Positions 1 through 15,100 of a stretch of 64,000 nt of DNA are shown here, one piece after another. The position numbers and the translations under genes are program-made. This DNA comes from Uranotaenia lowii (lineage: Eukaryota > Arthropoda > Insecta > Diptera > Culicidae). The notes under the pieces are model-generated. The model saw nothing but the letters and a program-made list of their open reading frames with translations, was not told the DNA's origin and did not search any database. Each line of letters starts with the position of its first letter. The stretch's first letter is position 1. The DNA lies in assembly GCF_029784155.1 (NCBI RefSeq), contig NW_026597122.1, forward strand, positions 1 through 64,000, written 5' to 3'.

Positions 1-114
1 ACCGGCTGATGAGGATCTTCTTCTCGCAACGTTTCGTTCCGGAACCGAAACTGGCCCGGTTGGACACGTACGATCTGGAAGAGTTCAACAGGCAGCTCGT
101 CAAATTCCGCCCCG
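1..114 (+). CDS. Ippk: IPPK exon (left edge of window)
   Basis: Reading frame starts at base 3 and gives 37 residues ending LVKFRP, followed by donor GTAAGT at 115. It ends in phase 1. The next exon completes an Ala codon and continues SRLKKEI, matching the family segment between the N-terminal lobe and the EIKPK motif. The other two plus-strand frames contain stops or read into the intron. Confidence 0.85.
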
Positions 115-3100
115 GTAAGTTTAGGTTAGGTTTATGACAAGCGTTGGGGAAGCGTTGGGTGATATGCACATTCTAAAAAAATCTTTTAAAAAACTAACGT
201 TTTTATGTTGACTGCTTGGAATCTTAATAAGATAAATTGTAAAAATAAGGAAAAATAAATTCAGACAGGTGCATATTGTCCTTTTCCCAATCACAATCGG
301 TAACTACAGTTTGCTTAATGGCATGGCGAATTAAGTTATATGCACGCGAGCGAGGTAATAATTCCACACCGGTTGGTGGCGCCATTTGGTGACGCGTTTA
401 GTTTTCTCATCTTTATTGCCGTGCCTAATAAGAACCACCTAGCATTGACGTGTCGCGCCAGCCGGTAGTAAATATTGTTAATAAGCCATTCCCTGTTTCG
501 ATTGTATTGGCCCGTCGATTGATGAATGGGGATTGTCTTTCAAGATTGTTCATATTTATAAGATCATAGGATGTTTTTCCTGTAAGAATGGCATTTAAAT
601 CTTTTTCCAAAAATTTATCAAAAATTTTATATTTTCACCTCTTTGAACTTGTTCCATTTGATTAAAGAGTGCTTTTCTCTATTCTTTTGCAATATTTACT
701 TGATCGCAAATTATACCTGTTATCTAGACGATATGTCTCAGGAAAGCTAGATACTTGAATTTTCTGACTTTTGCTAAAAAGAAGTGCTCAGCAATTCCTG
801 ATTTTTAGACTTTGCATGGACCACTGGGTGTCCAGACTCACTCAGCAAAAAGAGTACAATTTGCTGGTATGGGTCATAGAGACACGGATTACTATTTTGG
901 ATTTTCTACTGATGATGATGATATTTATTTAAGACCTTTTAACCTCAGAGGTCATTCGGGTCTTTGGATTTACTAGTACTGAACCGTTTTTCATAAATTA
1001 TGCCATTTTTTTGAACCATTCAAATGTCTGATATTAAATGCTTTGAAAAAAAAATGGGTGTTTTCCTACGAAGATAACTCATTTTGCAGAAGTAATATTG
1101 AATAACTTTTAATTGATTTGCATATGGATACTACAGAAGTTCATATTAAAAAAAAATGAAAGAGCTTGGTTTTACACACCACAGCTGGTAAGGTATGGTA
1201 TGATGATGATGAAAAAAAAATACAAAAGATTGTAGTTTTGTCAATTTTCATTAATTTAAAGGTTTCCTAATGCCTTTTTTCATAAACTTTAGGTGATAAT
1301 CCAATGAAAAAAAAAAACGATTTTCAAGTATAGTTCTATTTTCTTTGTTCTCAATATACACAATCCCATATGATTTCGAATACATGAGGCCTGTCCCGAC
1401 TTATATAGGGTTTCCAATTATGTCTATACAAGCACGATTTTGATACAACGCTGCTCATTCAGAATGACGTTTAAACAGCTGATTTTGCTATGTGTTTTTG
1501 TACACAGTTCAACTTAAAAATGTGTGTATCGTGAGCTCAACTTTTCATAATTTTCGTGAAAATGAGAAGCATTTTCCCGGAAAAACGCAAAAATATCGGT
1601 TACAAATGGAATACTTTTTCCAACATTTCGTTGAGGCAGTTAGCGAAATTGAAAAAATTACGCATTGGAGCGGTCGCAAATCTTAGTTTCGAAAAAAAAA
1701 ACCTGAAAGATCGTTATAATTTGCTGCTGAAGCTTTCCGTTTCTAGATCTGAATTTGTGGGTCAGTTAAAATGATCAACTAAACTAAACTAAACTAAACT
1801 AAACTAAACTAAACTGAACTAAACCCAAAGTTCACAATTGCGTTATATTCCACTGCACAATGGGGAAAAAAGTGTACAAACCGCGAAGAAATTCAATATC
1901 TTTCGTGCTACATGACCCAAATCTTTGAAAATATACTTTTCTTTTGTAAAAATTTCCGGAGAATCGATTGGACATAGTTTCAAACGCCGCACAAGCTTAC
2001 GACCGGAGATATAGTGCCTTTTTAACCCCTAATTCCCCTATATTTTGTAAACATTCCAGAAAAACACTGATTCGAACCAGAGAATTTTGAACGAAAACAG
2101 ACCTATCGTGTGTAATTTTTTCTGAGGAATCGAATGAAGGCTGTTCTGGTCTCCGCACGCTTCAGAAAATGAGTTATGGCGTTTTACCCTCAATTCCCCT
2201 ATATTTTTCAAGTATTTCAGAAAAAAGCTTATTCGAACTTGAAAATTTTGAACCAAATGGGTTGTATTTTGTGTGATTTTTTCCGAGAAATCGAATGAAT
2301 GCTGTTTGAGCCCCCGCACGCTTTGGAAAATGGAGTTATGGCTGTTTTACCCTAAATTCCCCTTAATTTTTCTAATTGTTAAGAAAAAGCATGTTCGGAC
2401 TTGAAAATTTTGAATCTTTTGGGACGTATCTTGTGTAATTTTTTCCGAGGAATCCAATAAAGGCTGTTTGAGCCACCGCACGCTTCGGAAAATGAAGTTA
2501 TGGCTGTTTTTACCCTCAATTCCCCTACAATTTTCAATAATTTAAGATAAAAGCATGTTCGGACTTGAAAAATTTGAACCAAATGGGTTGTATCTTATGT
2601 AATTTTTTGCAAGGAACCCAACGGAGCCTATTTGAACCACCGCACGGATTGGAAACAGAAGTTATGGCTGTTTTACTCCCTACATTTTTCAAATAGCTCA
2701 GAAAAAGCATGTTGGGACCAGATAATTTTGAACCAAATGGAACGTATCATGTGTGTTTTTTTCGGAGAATGCAACGAAGCCTATTTGACACACCGCACAC
2801 ATCGGAAACAGGAGTTATGGCTGTTTTACCCTCATTTCCCTTTCGATTTTTTCAAAAAGTTCAGAACATGCTTTTTCTGAGCTATTTTAAAAATGTAGGG
2901 AAATGGAGGGTAAAACAGCCATAACTTCTGTTTCCAATCCGTGCGGTGGCTCAAATAGGCTTCGTTGGACTCCTTGGAAAAAAATTACATAAGATACAAC
3001 CCATTTGGTTCAAAATTTTCAAGTCCCAACATGATTTTTTCTTAAACCATTGAAAACTGAAGGGGAGTTGAGGGTAAAAACAGCCATAACTCCATTTTCC

Positions 3101-6100
3101 AAAGCGTGCGGTGGCTCAAAAAAGCTCCATTGGATTCCTCGGAAAAAATCACACAAGATACGTCCCAATAGATTCAAAATTTTCGAGTCCGAACATGCGT
3201 TTTCTTAACAATTTGAAAAATTGAGGGGAATTGAAGGTAAAACAGCCATAACTTCATTTTCCGAAGCGTGCGGCGGCTCAAACAGCCTTCATTCGATTCC
3301 TCGGAAAAAACTCCACAAAATACTTTACTTTTGGTTCATAGTTATCTGGTCTCAACATGCTTTTTCTGAGCTATTTAAAAAATGTTGGGCAATTGAGGGT
3401 AAAACAGCCATAACTCCTGTTCCTAATCCGTGCGGTGGCTCAAATAGGCTTCGTTGGATTTCTTGGAAACAATCACATAGGATTCATTCCATTTGGTTCA
3501 AATTTTTCAAGTCCGAACATGCTTTTATCTTAAATTATTGAAAAATGTAGGAATTGAGGGTAAAAACAGCCATAACTTCATTTTCCGAAGCGTGCGGTCG
3601 GTGGCTCAAACAGCCTTTATTGGATTCCTCGGAAAAAATTACACAAGATACGTCCCAAAAGATTCAAAATTTTCAAGTCCGAACATGCTTTTTCTTAACA
3701 ATTAGAAAAATTAAGGGGAATTTAGGGTAAAACAGCCATAACTCCATTTTCCAAAGCGTGCGGGGGCTCAAACAGCATTCATTCGATTTCTCGGAAAAAA
3801 TCACACAAAATACAACCCATTTAAATCAAAATTTTCAAGTTCGAATAAGCTTTTTTCTGAAATACTTGAAAAATATAGGGGAATTGAGGGTAAAAACAGC
3901 CATAACTCCATTTTTTGAAGCGTGCGGAGACCAGAACAGCCTTCATTCGATTCCTCAGAAAAAATTACACACGATAGGTCTGTTTTCGTTCAAAATTCTC
4001 TGGTTCGAATCAGTGTTTTTCTGGAATGTTTACAAAATATAGGGGAATTAGGGGTTAAAAAGGCACTATATCTCCGTTCGTAAGCTTGTGCGGCGTTTGA
4101 AACTATGTCCAATCGATTCTCCGGAAATTTTTACAAAAGAAAAGTATATTTTCATAGATTTGGGTCATGTAGCACGGAAGATATTGAATTTCTTCGCGGT
4201 TTGTACACTTTTTTCCCCATTGTGCACTGTATGAAAATTTGTAAAGGATAGGTGAACTAGGTTATTTTCTACAGCGTTTTTTCTATGATGCAATTTGAGT
4301 CGGGACAGCCTTTAGGAACCTTCATATTTTTAATTTTTCAAATTAAGCTGACATGATAAAATTTCCTGAATCTTTCAATGAAAATTTTTGGAAAGCTTGT
4401 TAGTGCTTTGTTGATAACAAACGCCATTATGATAAACTTTTTTCTTCATAGATATATGAGAGCGATCATGTGGACAACTCCCAAATAGTATAATTTAGGT
4501 AACTCGTTTCAGTAGTTTCCATAATATAGCCGGAATGCTAGGGTTTAAACGACCCTCATCGGCTAGTTGCGCTTTTTTAACCCAGAATCAGAAGAAAGTT
4601 TCATGGAAAATATTTGGTAGCTATTTATAAATTTGAATTGAGGTAAACATAATAATTTAAAAAATATTTTTTTTACTTTGATGGGTTATAGTTTTAAAAA
4701 ATATCAAAATAACAGTTCAAACCTGTGTATGTTGTGTTATTTTTAAATTATTTTTTTTACTCCATCTGTAATTGCTAAACAAATTTACGAAAAATCATGA
4801 ATTAAAGTGTTACACAAACGGACAAAAAATTTTTGATAAAAAACAAAACAAATTTAAGAATTAAAATCAAATAATTAAAGTCGCATGCGAGCTTCATAAA
4901 ACAATCACAAAGTCTTCCAAAACAAATTTTGTTTTTTTTTGCAATCAAAACATCATCTTTAAAGTATTTAAAAAAAAAGTGTTAGGAATTTTTCTTCCAA
5001 AACTGTTTTGTACTTTCAACCAACGTAAGGAGCATAAAAAGCAACACTTCGTTTTGTGAATAACTTTCGAATTCATGGCCGGAACATGGACGAAATGCTC
5101 ATTGAAGCTGCCTAGAAGTGTATTGTATACATTACAGTTGCAATGGATGCATAAGAGAAATTTCATCATGGAATTTTGAAAACCAAACTTATATAAATGA
5201 AATTTTCATTTTGATGCCAGAACGCCACATTTGTGCATGTATACTACGGTGGTTATATACTCACCTGTGCAAAATTTCAAGGACCAAAGAAAATTCGGAA
5301 AATCGAAATTTTAATTTTCATGCTAAATGACTTAGAAATGCATGAAACGTCAAGACTTGATAATATTTAGAAAAAAAAAAATTTTGGCCAAAAAACGACT
5401 TTCTGGGACTTTTTGGGTTTTTCGTAAAAATTTCCAGAAACTCGATTTTTGGCCAAAAAATGTTTTTCTAGATATCACCAGATCTCGACGTTTCATGCAT
5501 TTGGCATGAAAGTTAAAATTTCGATTTGTCGAATTTCCTTTGAACCTTGAAATTTTGCACAGGTAAATTTTTTGGGCCAATCTACAAATTTTTGTGGCGT
5601 TCTATTAAGTGATTATTGAGATTGCGTCCAATGGAGAAGTTTTCGAACTTTAATTTTTGGGGCCCACGTGCGCCATTTATAATGTATACTATGAACCACC
5701 TTTCTCTTACATCAAAGCTATTTTTAATAACGTGTTCTGTTACCTGATGCTTGACTTTCAAAAATTATTCAAATTTTTTAATTTGGTCGAAATTATGACA
5801 AATTTAGCCGATTGTACTCCTTCGGCATAAAATTTAACCAAAGACAAATCAATGTTTATTTCTTCTTCTAGACCAGGGATGAGCTACCCGTAGATCGTGG
5901 GCCACATGTGCATGTTTGTACGGCCCGCGAAGCTTTTCTTAAATCGAATATATTTCTCAACTTTTCCTACGACAGATTGCTAATTATCATGAAACAATAG
6001 TCCATACTAACCGAAAGCAATAAATGACTTGTTCACTTCATTTGCATTTATCCCATCATAATTCGGATTGATAAGACACGAAAGCCTCAAGGATGGTAAA

Positions 6101-9100
6101 GTGTCATTAATTAAATAAAAAAAAATCGGATTGATCACCTTCCTTGGCCATTTCAGCATTTATTATGTTCTTTTACAGGCATCAGTGCAGTTGATTGTCA
6201 AATCGTTGTATTGGTGTTTCTTTAGAATACATTATCCGAATTTTTGTTAACTACTTTTGAATTCAAAATCTTTCGGCAGAAGCAATCTTATAATCAGAAG
6301 ACCACGGATGAACACACGGATTATTATGTATCGTGGAAAAGTGGTTACTTTATTTTTTACTTCTGTTAAAGATAAAGTTGTATGATGAAGTAAGATTCGT
6401 TGGCTCCCAAATAAGTAATGTAAAAAATGAGACCATTCCCACATTTGGTATATTTTTCTTGAATATGTACGATATGACTTTCCACAGTTTTGGCAAGCGA
6501 TTTTGGTGAGCAATTTAAAATTTCTCATCAATATAACTCAGCTTCAAAATAGCCGAAAAAATATTTCTGGTTTCTTGACAAAAACTATATTTGTAATTCT
6601 GTTATTTGATTCCAAAAATTTGTCACACTTCTTCGTGATATTGTTTTCATAAATTTAATCGGAAAATCATACCAAACATGGACAAATTGAGTCATTTTAC
6701 TTAAAAAATAACAATTTACAATATGAATATCATAAATTTTAATCAATCAGCGTTAAAATCCTATCTCAGGTAGGAATTCTTTAAAATCTATACACATTTT
6801 AAAGACTCAAGAATGTAGACTAGACCACTGCAAAAAATGACTTTCAGCTCCCACCCAGCTAACATTTTTGTAGGTATATTTCTCAACAAATTTGTTATAC
6901 GATTCATATACATTATAGAACGATCGTATGAAACTCGAAAAAACAGCATTTACCTACCAAAGTGGAGGCAATAGACATACAAATTTTCAACTTCTGGCTA
7001 AAGCGATAAGAGTATACGATTTCGACACCATATTCATACATACTGAAAGAATGCAAGAGAGCACAATTTTTTTCCTCTCAACGCATGCGAACCGTTGCCA
7101 GCGACAATATTTGCTGCCTCTGTCATTGGGCAATTCTTGCAAATACACTATCTGATTTTTAGCAATCTGGTTGCACTGCTGGTCGCAAAGAGAACAACAA
7201 AGCTGTTCTCTCTTTTGACCCACGCGGGAGAAGAAAAAGGAACGAAATCGGTTTCAAAATCTGCAAACATGGCGGACTTTTAATCATATCCGATTTAAAC
7301 CATTTAATCCGACTTCGAGTTACTATTTTTACGACATTTAACTTGCTTTAGTTGGAATTACGATTCGCAGTAACGTTTTTAATGACTTGAGTTATCATTT
7401 TTAATGCGATTTTATGTTTGCTGGGCATATGTTTTTTGATGCCTTTGGGTTAACAAGCATCCGTGTAAAACTTGAGATGATTTGATTGATTCCTGTGTCA
7501 ACCAGAAAATTCTAATAAGCTTGAAATGAAGTTGGTCTTTGTTTTTAGTTTTGACTATTCTTAAGCTTCATTTTTTGCCAGCATGAGAAGCAGCTAAGCA
7601 TTGCATGAAAAAAGTTATAACCATTTCAGAATAAACTAGAGAATAACTAGAGCTTTCAATAATTTCATGAATAGTTTTTGCAAAATTTATATAAATCAAT
7701 GAATTCCCTGGCTATGCCAAATGGTTTTTTGAGATTTTTTATTCTCATCCTACGGTTACACAGCTTTCAAATAAGCAGTCAAACCCGCTAAAATTAATAT
7801 TATATAATTTTGATTTTTTTGTTATAAAATCCAATATCTTTTCTAGGGTACAAGTTAGGTTTGCCCTTTGTTCACATGAGTTGCACTGCAAGAATCAAGG
7901 AATGCTGATCATTCAAAGTTATGTTTTATGGAACTTTCAGTTCATCTCTGGCGATTTTGGAATGAAAAATTTTGTTTTCCCATATAAAATAAATCCATAC
8001 AAAATTAAAAATCGTTGCGCTAATTCAGGTCTGGATGGATCGCTTCTAAAATTCGTATTACTTTTTCTGACAGCAAAAACAACCCAAAAAAGTTGTGGGA
8101 GGTGTAAAAATGTAAAAATTTTAAATTTCCTTTCAAAGCTTGCAGCGGTCTAAATGTATACTGTAACCTAAATTTGTTGGTAAAATTTCTCTAAATATCT
8201 GCATAATTATAGGTTGTAGTTTTTTAGAACAATTTTTTCTGTAGGGGAAAATCAGGGATTCGAAAGCAAATTTAAATTGCGGAAAACACGCATAAATAAA
8301 AAAACAACAAAAAAACTTGATCCGTAAATTTGAATATCGATTTACCATCCAATTTTAAAAAGACAGCACTGTCGAAAACATTTTTTTTCTCATTTTTAGT
8401 TATTACTGTGGTACAGCTTCAGAAGACTTTTAAAAAGGAATGACAAAAAATTGTCCCACGCCGGTTTAAGCATTGACCAGGTATTGACCGACTTGCATTT
8501 GAAAACGGTAAAACTTTAAAGACTAAGAAAAGCACGTACATTTTTTTTTCGTTTTTATTTTATGTCGTCAAAAATTATGAAACATAGACGTTTTATTTTT
8601 ATACCTCTTAATTCAAGTGATTAAAATCAATTAAGTTCTGCTAAATATTAACAAGTGTTATTTTAAACGTAGCACGCCGAAAAGATTTAAAATTTAAAGT
8701 GGTCCGTTAGTTGAAAAGGTTGCTCACCCCTGCCCTAGAAAAACCAGTCAGAACAATCTGTTTTTAATCACTTCCCCATTAACTTTTTTCGGATTGCCCC
8801 TCTTACATTTTTTACCTCATGAAATCATTCATCTTCACTTTTGTTCAAATTTAAGCTCACTGTTAGATCCTCTAACCTAACCTATTTATAAAAGTACAAA
8901 GCATTGGATGTTCCACTCGTTTCAAGCTGCACATCGAATTTGATAAAACAGAATAAATTCTACCGTTAAATTCTCATTCTGGGTTTTAGAATATTTTGAT
9001 TTTAGAAGTTGAATTGTATTGTACCTATTTAATCTATACATCAACTTCATAAGAGTTTGTCGAATTGTAACTTTTCTCGAATTTCAAAAACCCTATAGTC

Positions 9101-12100
9101 TCAAAAGTTTCCTTTTTGGTCAAAACGAACGAAAGAGTTTTTTGTAGATTTTTTAAATAAGATTCAAGAATACGGGGTTTGATTTGAAATTTGGTATGGA
9201 TAAACGCGAAAATATGATCGTCACTTTTTTTCTTGTATATTTCATTCTTACGATATGCAAATGAGGGCTTGTGATATAGCTCAGTTGGCAAGTCTGCTGT
9301 CTCCTGAGCGGATGTCCACGAGTTCGAGCCCAAGAGCAAACATCGAACACAGTTGTACCGGATAAGTTTTTCAATAACGATCCGCCAACTGTAACGTTGA
9401 TAAAGTCGCGAATGCCATAATAATGGTAAAACGACTATAATCGAAACAAAAAAAAAAATATGCAAATGAATTCCAATATATGAAGCTTACTGGAAAAGCA
9501 GACAGTTCTACCAGATTTAAGTTTAATTCTTGCAAAACCATTGTATCTGGTGACTGTACATTTCTGATATCTTATTTTTCTTAAAATTGGACGGAAAATC
9601 TTTCAGTGTTGCTTTTTTCTTTAAATATAAAAAATAATGCTCTGTTTTGGGCGTTATAACTAATTTCTCGCTACTCCTAACGCTTTGCCGTCTTGGGCAA
9701 AGTTGTAGCTAGAAAATTTCCCAGTAGGCTCCATATATTGGAGTTTCATATAATTCATTAATGAGTATTTGCTCTAATTCCAAAATTAACAAATTCGTCT
9801 CATATTTTACACTTTGTCACGAAATGTATCGATACGATGTAAGGAGCCATATGGGTCTACCGTGGAAAGTGTGCATAGCGAAAAAAAATCATATCCGAAT
9901 GGTATGAAAAACTGATCCTGAAGATATGATAATGATTCACCCATCTCTCATCTCAGGACCAGTGCTGCAAATTGTCTGAAAGCACAAATGATATTGACTG
10001 TGATTTTCTATCAGTGTAATAAGCTTGAACTGAAATGAACTGAACAGAAAAGTCAACAAATATAAAAGCTTCTGATCGGCTCGGTCATCTTCGTGCTCAC
10101 GGCAAGCTTTGCGAGTATGTCTATCAGTCAGTATAAAGCTCACTCGTAAACCCGAACTAACTTGTTTCACTCGACTGCTACGAAAGCGTCTTTCGCTTAG
10201 GCGTTTCTTTCACTCACTGCTTTCGATCAGTGAATGCAGCTTTAGCATTCAGTCAGTGTCAGCTAAAGTTGCTGATAATTTCAGTTGGCATTTGTTTTAG
10301 CCATTTTCGAAAATTGTGAAATGGGATTCGAAAAAAAAACACGATTTGAAATTCGCTAAGACCTATACGATTATTCAGAGAGGACGGAAAGAGAGATGAA
10401 TATAAATTTCTTGTTGGCGACAAGGCGAATATCTGACAAATATGAAAAAAAAATTGCAATTGTGGTCAAAAACTGGCAGAATTATGACACAATGTAATAA
10501 ATATGGTGAAAACATGACAAAATTATGTAAATATTTAGTATGAACAAAATCTGGCAGATATGACAAAAATTTGACAATAAAATTACAGCAGTCTAACAAA
10601 TATAGCAAAATTATGGCCTAAATATGACAAAAAATTAACTATAAAATGACAAAATATAACAAAAACATGACAATAAACATGGAAAACACATGACAGAAAT
10701 ATTACAAAAATATAGCACAGTTTTGACAATACAATAACAAAACATGACAAAAAAAAACAAAAATCTGACAAATATGACAAAAATATGTCAAAATGAAAAC
10801 AGAAATATGACATTGATTTATAAAAAAAATTACCAAAATTCGATAAACCTTAGTCAAAAATATGACAAATGTGTTAAAAATTAGACAAAATTATGACATA
10901 ACTGTGATAAATATGACAAAGCTATAACCAAAAATTATAAATTGGTCATATTTGTCATATCTTTGCCATAAATTTGTTTTATTTTTATCACAATTTTTTG
11001 TCACGATATTGTCATTTTATTGTTATACTAGCAGACCCGGTAAACTTCGTCTTACCATGTTCAATTTGGCGTCCATTTTCTATTTTTCCTAGTTTTCTTT
11101 ACATTTCCCTTCTTTCCCTTTACTCGAATCGTCCCGCTCAATTCTATCAAAATTAAACCAAAGAATTTAAACTCAACGGGTCTTCTAAAATCCAATTTTT
11201 GTAACTTGTTCAATAAATAACTGTTTGTTGATAATATGTGCGTTTCATTTGCTGTATTCCATTCAGTAAATTTATTCCGTTTTGTTATATTTTTTTTAAT
11301 ATCGGGATAATTTTAGGAGTATTTGCCAAATATTTTGCCTAACGCAGTGCTTTCAGCTCCCAATGAGCTTTGGATGGTGTATTTTTTTTAGAGCTGAAGA
11401 AATAAAAAAAAACTTAAGAAAAAATTTTTTACTAACATTTTCAAACAGCTTTTTATTCACCATCCTCATTCTTCGAAGCAGTTTGAATTAAAATCCATAT
11501 TTTCACCAAAATCATTTCCAAATAGATTCGCGTGATACTTAAGTTATAGACTTTACACATTTCAACTTAAAGTGTTCCTAAACAGCACTTGTCATGGCAT
11601 TAAATCTGGCGATTTTGCGTATTGCAAATTCTTTTTTTTTATTCAAGCAAAAAATGCAAATTAATTCATTTTAATTCCTTTGAACTTTGAACAAAGAAAC
11701 GATTGGTTTTGAAAAGAGGAAAACAAATGTTTAAATATATACACCCATTATTTTAAAGATTTTAATTGAAGCAGTTCTGATTTCAAAATTTCCTGAACAT
11801 TGTTGGTGGTGATCTGCGATTTCATTTAGGATGACGTTATATTTTTAAGATTTAATTACATTCAATTGAAAAGCAGATTTTTTTAAATTTAATAGATCGA
11901 AAAGAAATAATCTGTTCAGGCTCCGATGTTTTCATGAGTTCATTTTGATTCCTGAAAATTATCATATAAACAAAACCTTAATAAAAATTATGTGTCTTTT
12001 TTTACTGTAAATCTTTATTTTCAAAAATGAAACACCGTTTAAATCCTAAAGAATATCACCACAGTTCAACTTTCATATTCTCTGAAAAAAAGTATTTGTT

Positions 12101-15100
12101 AAAAAAAAAAATTAGTTATGTTGACAAAAAGAAATATCGAAGTATATATTTGTCCCATTTATTGGGGCAAGTGAAAACACATAGGTCTTTCTAGATGCGT
12201 CAGTAAAAAGACTTTAAAAAAAAATTATTACTTGTTCTTGTTTGTCTGTTTTATCAACTTTCATTGCTACCTATCCTAAGTTTTTCTCCGGAATAAAATA
12301 ATGCTTTGTACTTCAATTTCACTGAATGCTGTTCAAACAAAAGACCTTGATTTACAAAAAAACCTTTATAAAAATTTTGAATATCCGCTTCAGATTCAAC
12401 ACTCGGGATATCCTTTCTGGCCATTCTGGAGATAAAATTCTGAAATTTTAGATGTTTCATAGCTAAATGGCGCGTTTTCACTTATTCCACCTGAGAAATT
12501 ACAGGAATTAATATTATTTTTAACACTTTCAGGTCATAATAAAAGTTAATCATAAAAATCTGCTGCCCCTGGAATATTAATCACAAAAAGACTTTTCAAC
12601 AAAAAAGTGAATCAAAAGTTTCTTCCATATAGCCAAAATATGTAAAACAAAAACTCACTTTTAATGTTAAGTTTGTACTTGAATTGTGTGTAAACAAACA
12701 GTAAACGTGTAAACAGTTTTTAGGTGAATGATTTAAAAAAAAGAGTTAAGTTTATTTAATAAAATTTTTTTTGGGTCCAACAATGATTTTGATAGTTTGC
12801 ACTTGCTCTAGTCTACTTTCTTATTTGAAAATTCTCTCAGAAAATGCATATCCTCACTTTTTGTCATTAAAAAGTAGATTATTTTATTGATAACTTCAAT
12901 TTACGTTTGCAAAAAATTAAAGAGTTCGTTCGGCCTTTTAAAACTTCAATCCTATCTAATCTGTTTCAAAGAACAGACGAGGACGAATTACCAAGTTGGT
13001 TAAAATTCTCTATAAATACACAAAATAGAATAGAATAGATTCTTGTTCAGTTAATGTGTCTAGCGTTCTAGGCGTATTGGATTACATAAAATTGAATGTA
13101 AAGCTTCCCAATTTCTTATTTTCAAACGTCCGCAAAGTGTCATAACATTATTTCATATTTATCTTTACCAAATTCATATTTTTTGGACAACAATTTACTA
13201 CTTAAATTAACACGAATTAAAAATGGTTTTGATATTTGAAATCATTTATATGGTTTTGATTCGATCGATAAAATATCAATCCGTGTCACATCTAGGCGTT
13301 ATATATTACCATGTGCTGTGTACAAATAAGCAAGAAAAAAAACACATCTAGGTTGCATATCGCCCCACGTGCATAAGAAATATAGGTACTTGGTTGAGAA
13401 ATAGGCGCCTAATTTTTAAATTTTTTCAGCGATCAATGAACAGTATGCTTTGGTTACTATTATCTTGCAACGACTTTGCTAGCGACGCCTCGCCCATGGA
13501 GACGAAAAACAAACCCCTTGAAGAAAAGAAAATCTCTAAAAATGGATGCCTGACTTTTCAATTTCAGATTTTGGCAAAACAAATATTATATGTTTTATCC
13601 GATCAGCAAAATGTCAACCTGAGTCACATCTAAGCGTCATTCATAACCATGTGCTGTAGAAATGAGCTAGGAATCAAGAACAAAAAAATCACATCAAGGC
13701 TTCATATCGCCACCACTTGCATTGAAAATATGCTTGGTTGAGAAATACTAATCACTAATCACTAATCGTACTTCCACAGCCAGAACTTATGTCTGAGTCC
13801 CAAAGAATAATACAAGTGTGTATTTATTCTTCTTGTCTTTGATTATGTTTTTCATTATTTTAACATAAAAACATTAAAATGATCAAAAACATAAAGTGGT
13901 TGGGCCTACCATGGAGCAGAGAACGCAGAGACATCTGGAACACAGGAACAGGAAGAAACGTGGACCACCAGTACCATACGTTTCAAATGGGCAGTATCGT
14001 TGGAAGCCTGCTAAGAAAATGCTCCTTGATGCAGAAACCATGCGTAATTTGAGGAAACTTCGTCAATCATCAAGACCATCATAGAGGGGCTGGAAATGAT
14101 TTATTTAGTACACAGAAATCACAAAACCTGAGAAAAGAAACATTGTGAAGAATTTGATGCTATAAAAAAATGATGATTTTAAAATTCCAATCTTATTTTT
14201 TTCTGTTTTGGATTTCAGTGTACAATCATATCTGGTCATCGACCAAGGATAAAGCGCCTTCACTCGCTCTTGAAAATAAAAAAAGAGAAACGGAAAATAT
14301 TAGTAGAAAATAAAACCCTTCGAGGTCTGTTCGAGCTCGAAAGGTTTTTTTTAAATTTACCCTTAAAATAAAAATTTACTCATAAGACAACCTCAAAGGA
14401 TTTCATTAACATATAAAGCACATAAGCTTCCAGTTCTTTACCTGTTCGAACCTTCAAATACTTAGTTATTCACACACATACTTCTTATATTTTAATATAA
14501 TGTTTCAAAAATCATGTAATAATTTAAATGAAAAATATGTGTTTTGACAATGTTCGATAATAAAGTTCATGATAGGCAATTCTATTTCGCAAGTAGGATT
14601 TATGGAGAATGAAATTATCAATACATTTATATTATTTTTTCTACAAAAATACTTATCGTGTGCCCGTTTCTCTTCCTGCAGAATTCCTCGGTAATTCTCA
14701 AAGCGTACACGAATTACAAAACCACATTTGCATGGCAAGCACATGATCCCATAAAACCCTTGCTTTTTTTTGAGCGCCCCCTTTTCACGTTAGAGCTGAA
14801 CCGCTCCATTTAACAAGACTTCGGATGTATTTAATTTTCATTTTTTCTTCGATTTGTCGAGCCGTACGCAGAATTCTTGTTAATTGGACAAAATCTCAGC
14901 AACCTGGAAATGTAATACCACAAGTTCGGCCCTCGCGAACTCTTTCTTCGTTTACTTATGGCTACAAGTGAAACCCAAAATACGCCACCTAGCTGTTTAC
15001 AAGTTTGACGAGAGGTCGCACACATTTTCCTTAAGCTTCTTTATCGCTCTAAATCAATTTTCTTCTGAAGACCTTCATGCAACTTTTTCGGACACTCCTC

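Noticed and set aside
3221..4042. Several 70-106-codon frames in the inverted repeat
   Set aside because: They repeat with the ~163-bp monomer because the monomer happens to lack stops in one frame. No protein family is recognisable.
9273..9345. Possible tRNA gene (A and B boxes)
   Set aside because: The perfect 12-bp TSD, poly(A) tail and 193-base length show a SINE.
9034..9465. 143-codon minus-strand frame
   Set aside because: Runs through the SINE and its poly(A); a chance frame.
10375..10813. Phe/Tyr-rich minus-strand frames
   Set aside because: They are translations of the TATGACAAAA minisatellite.
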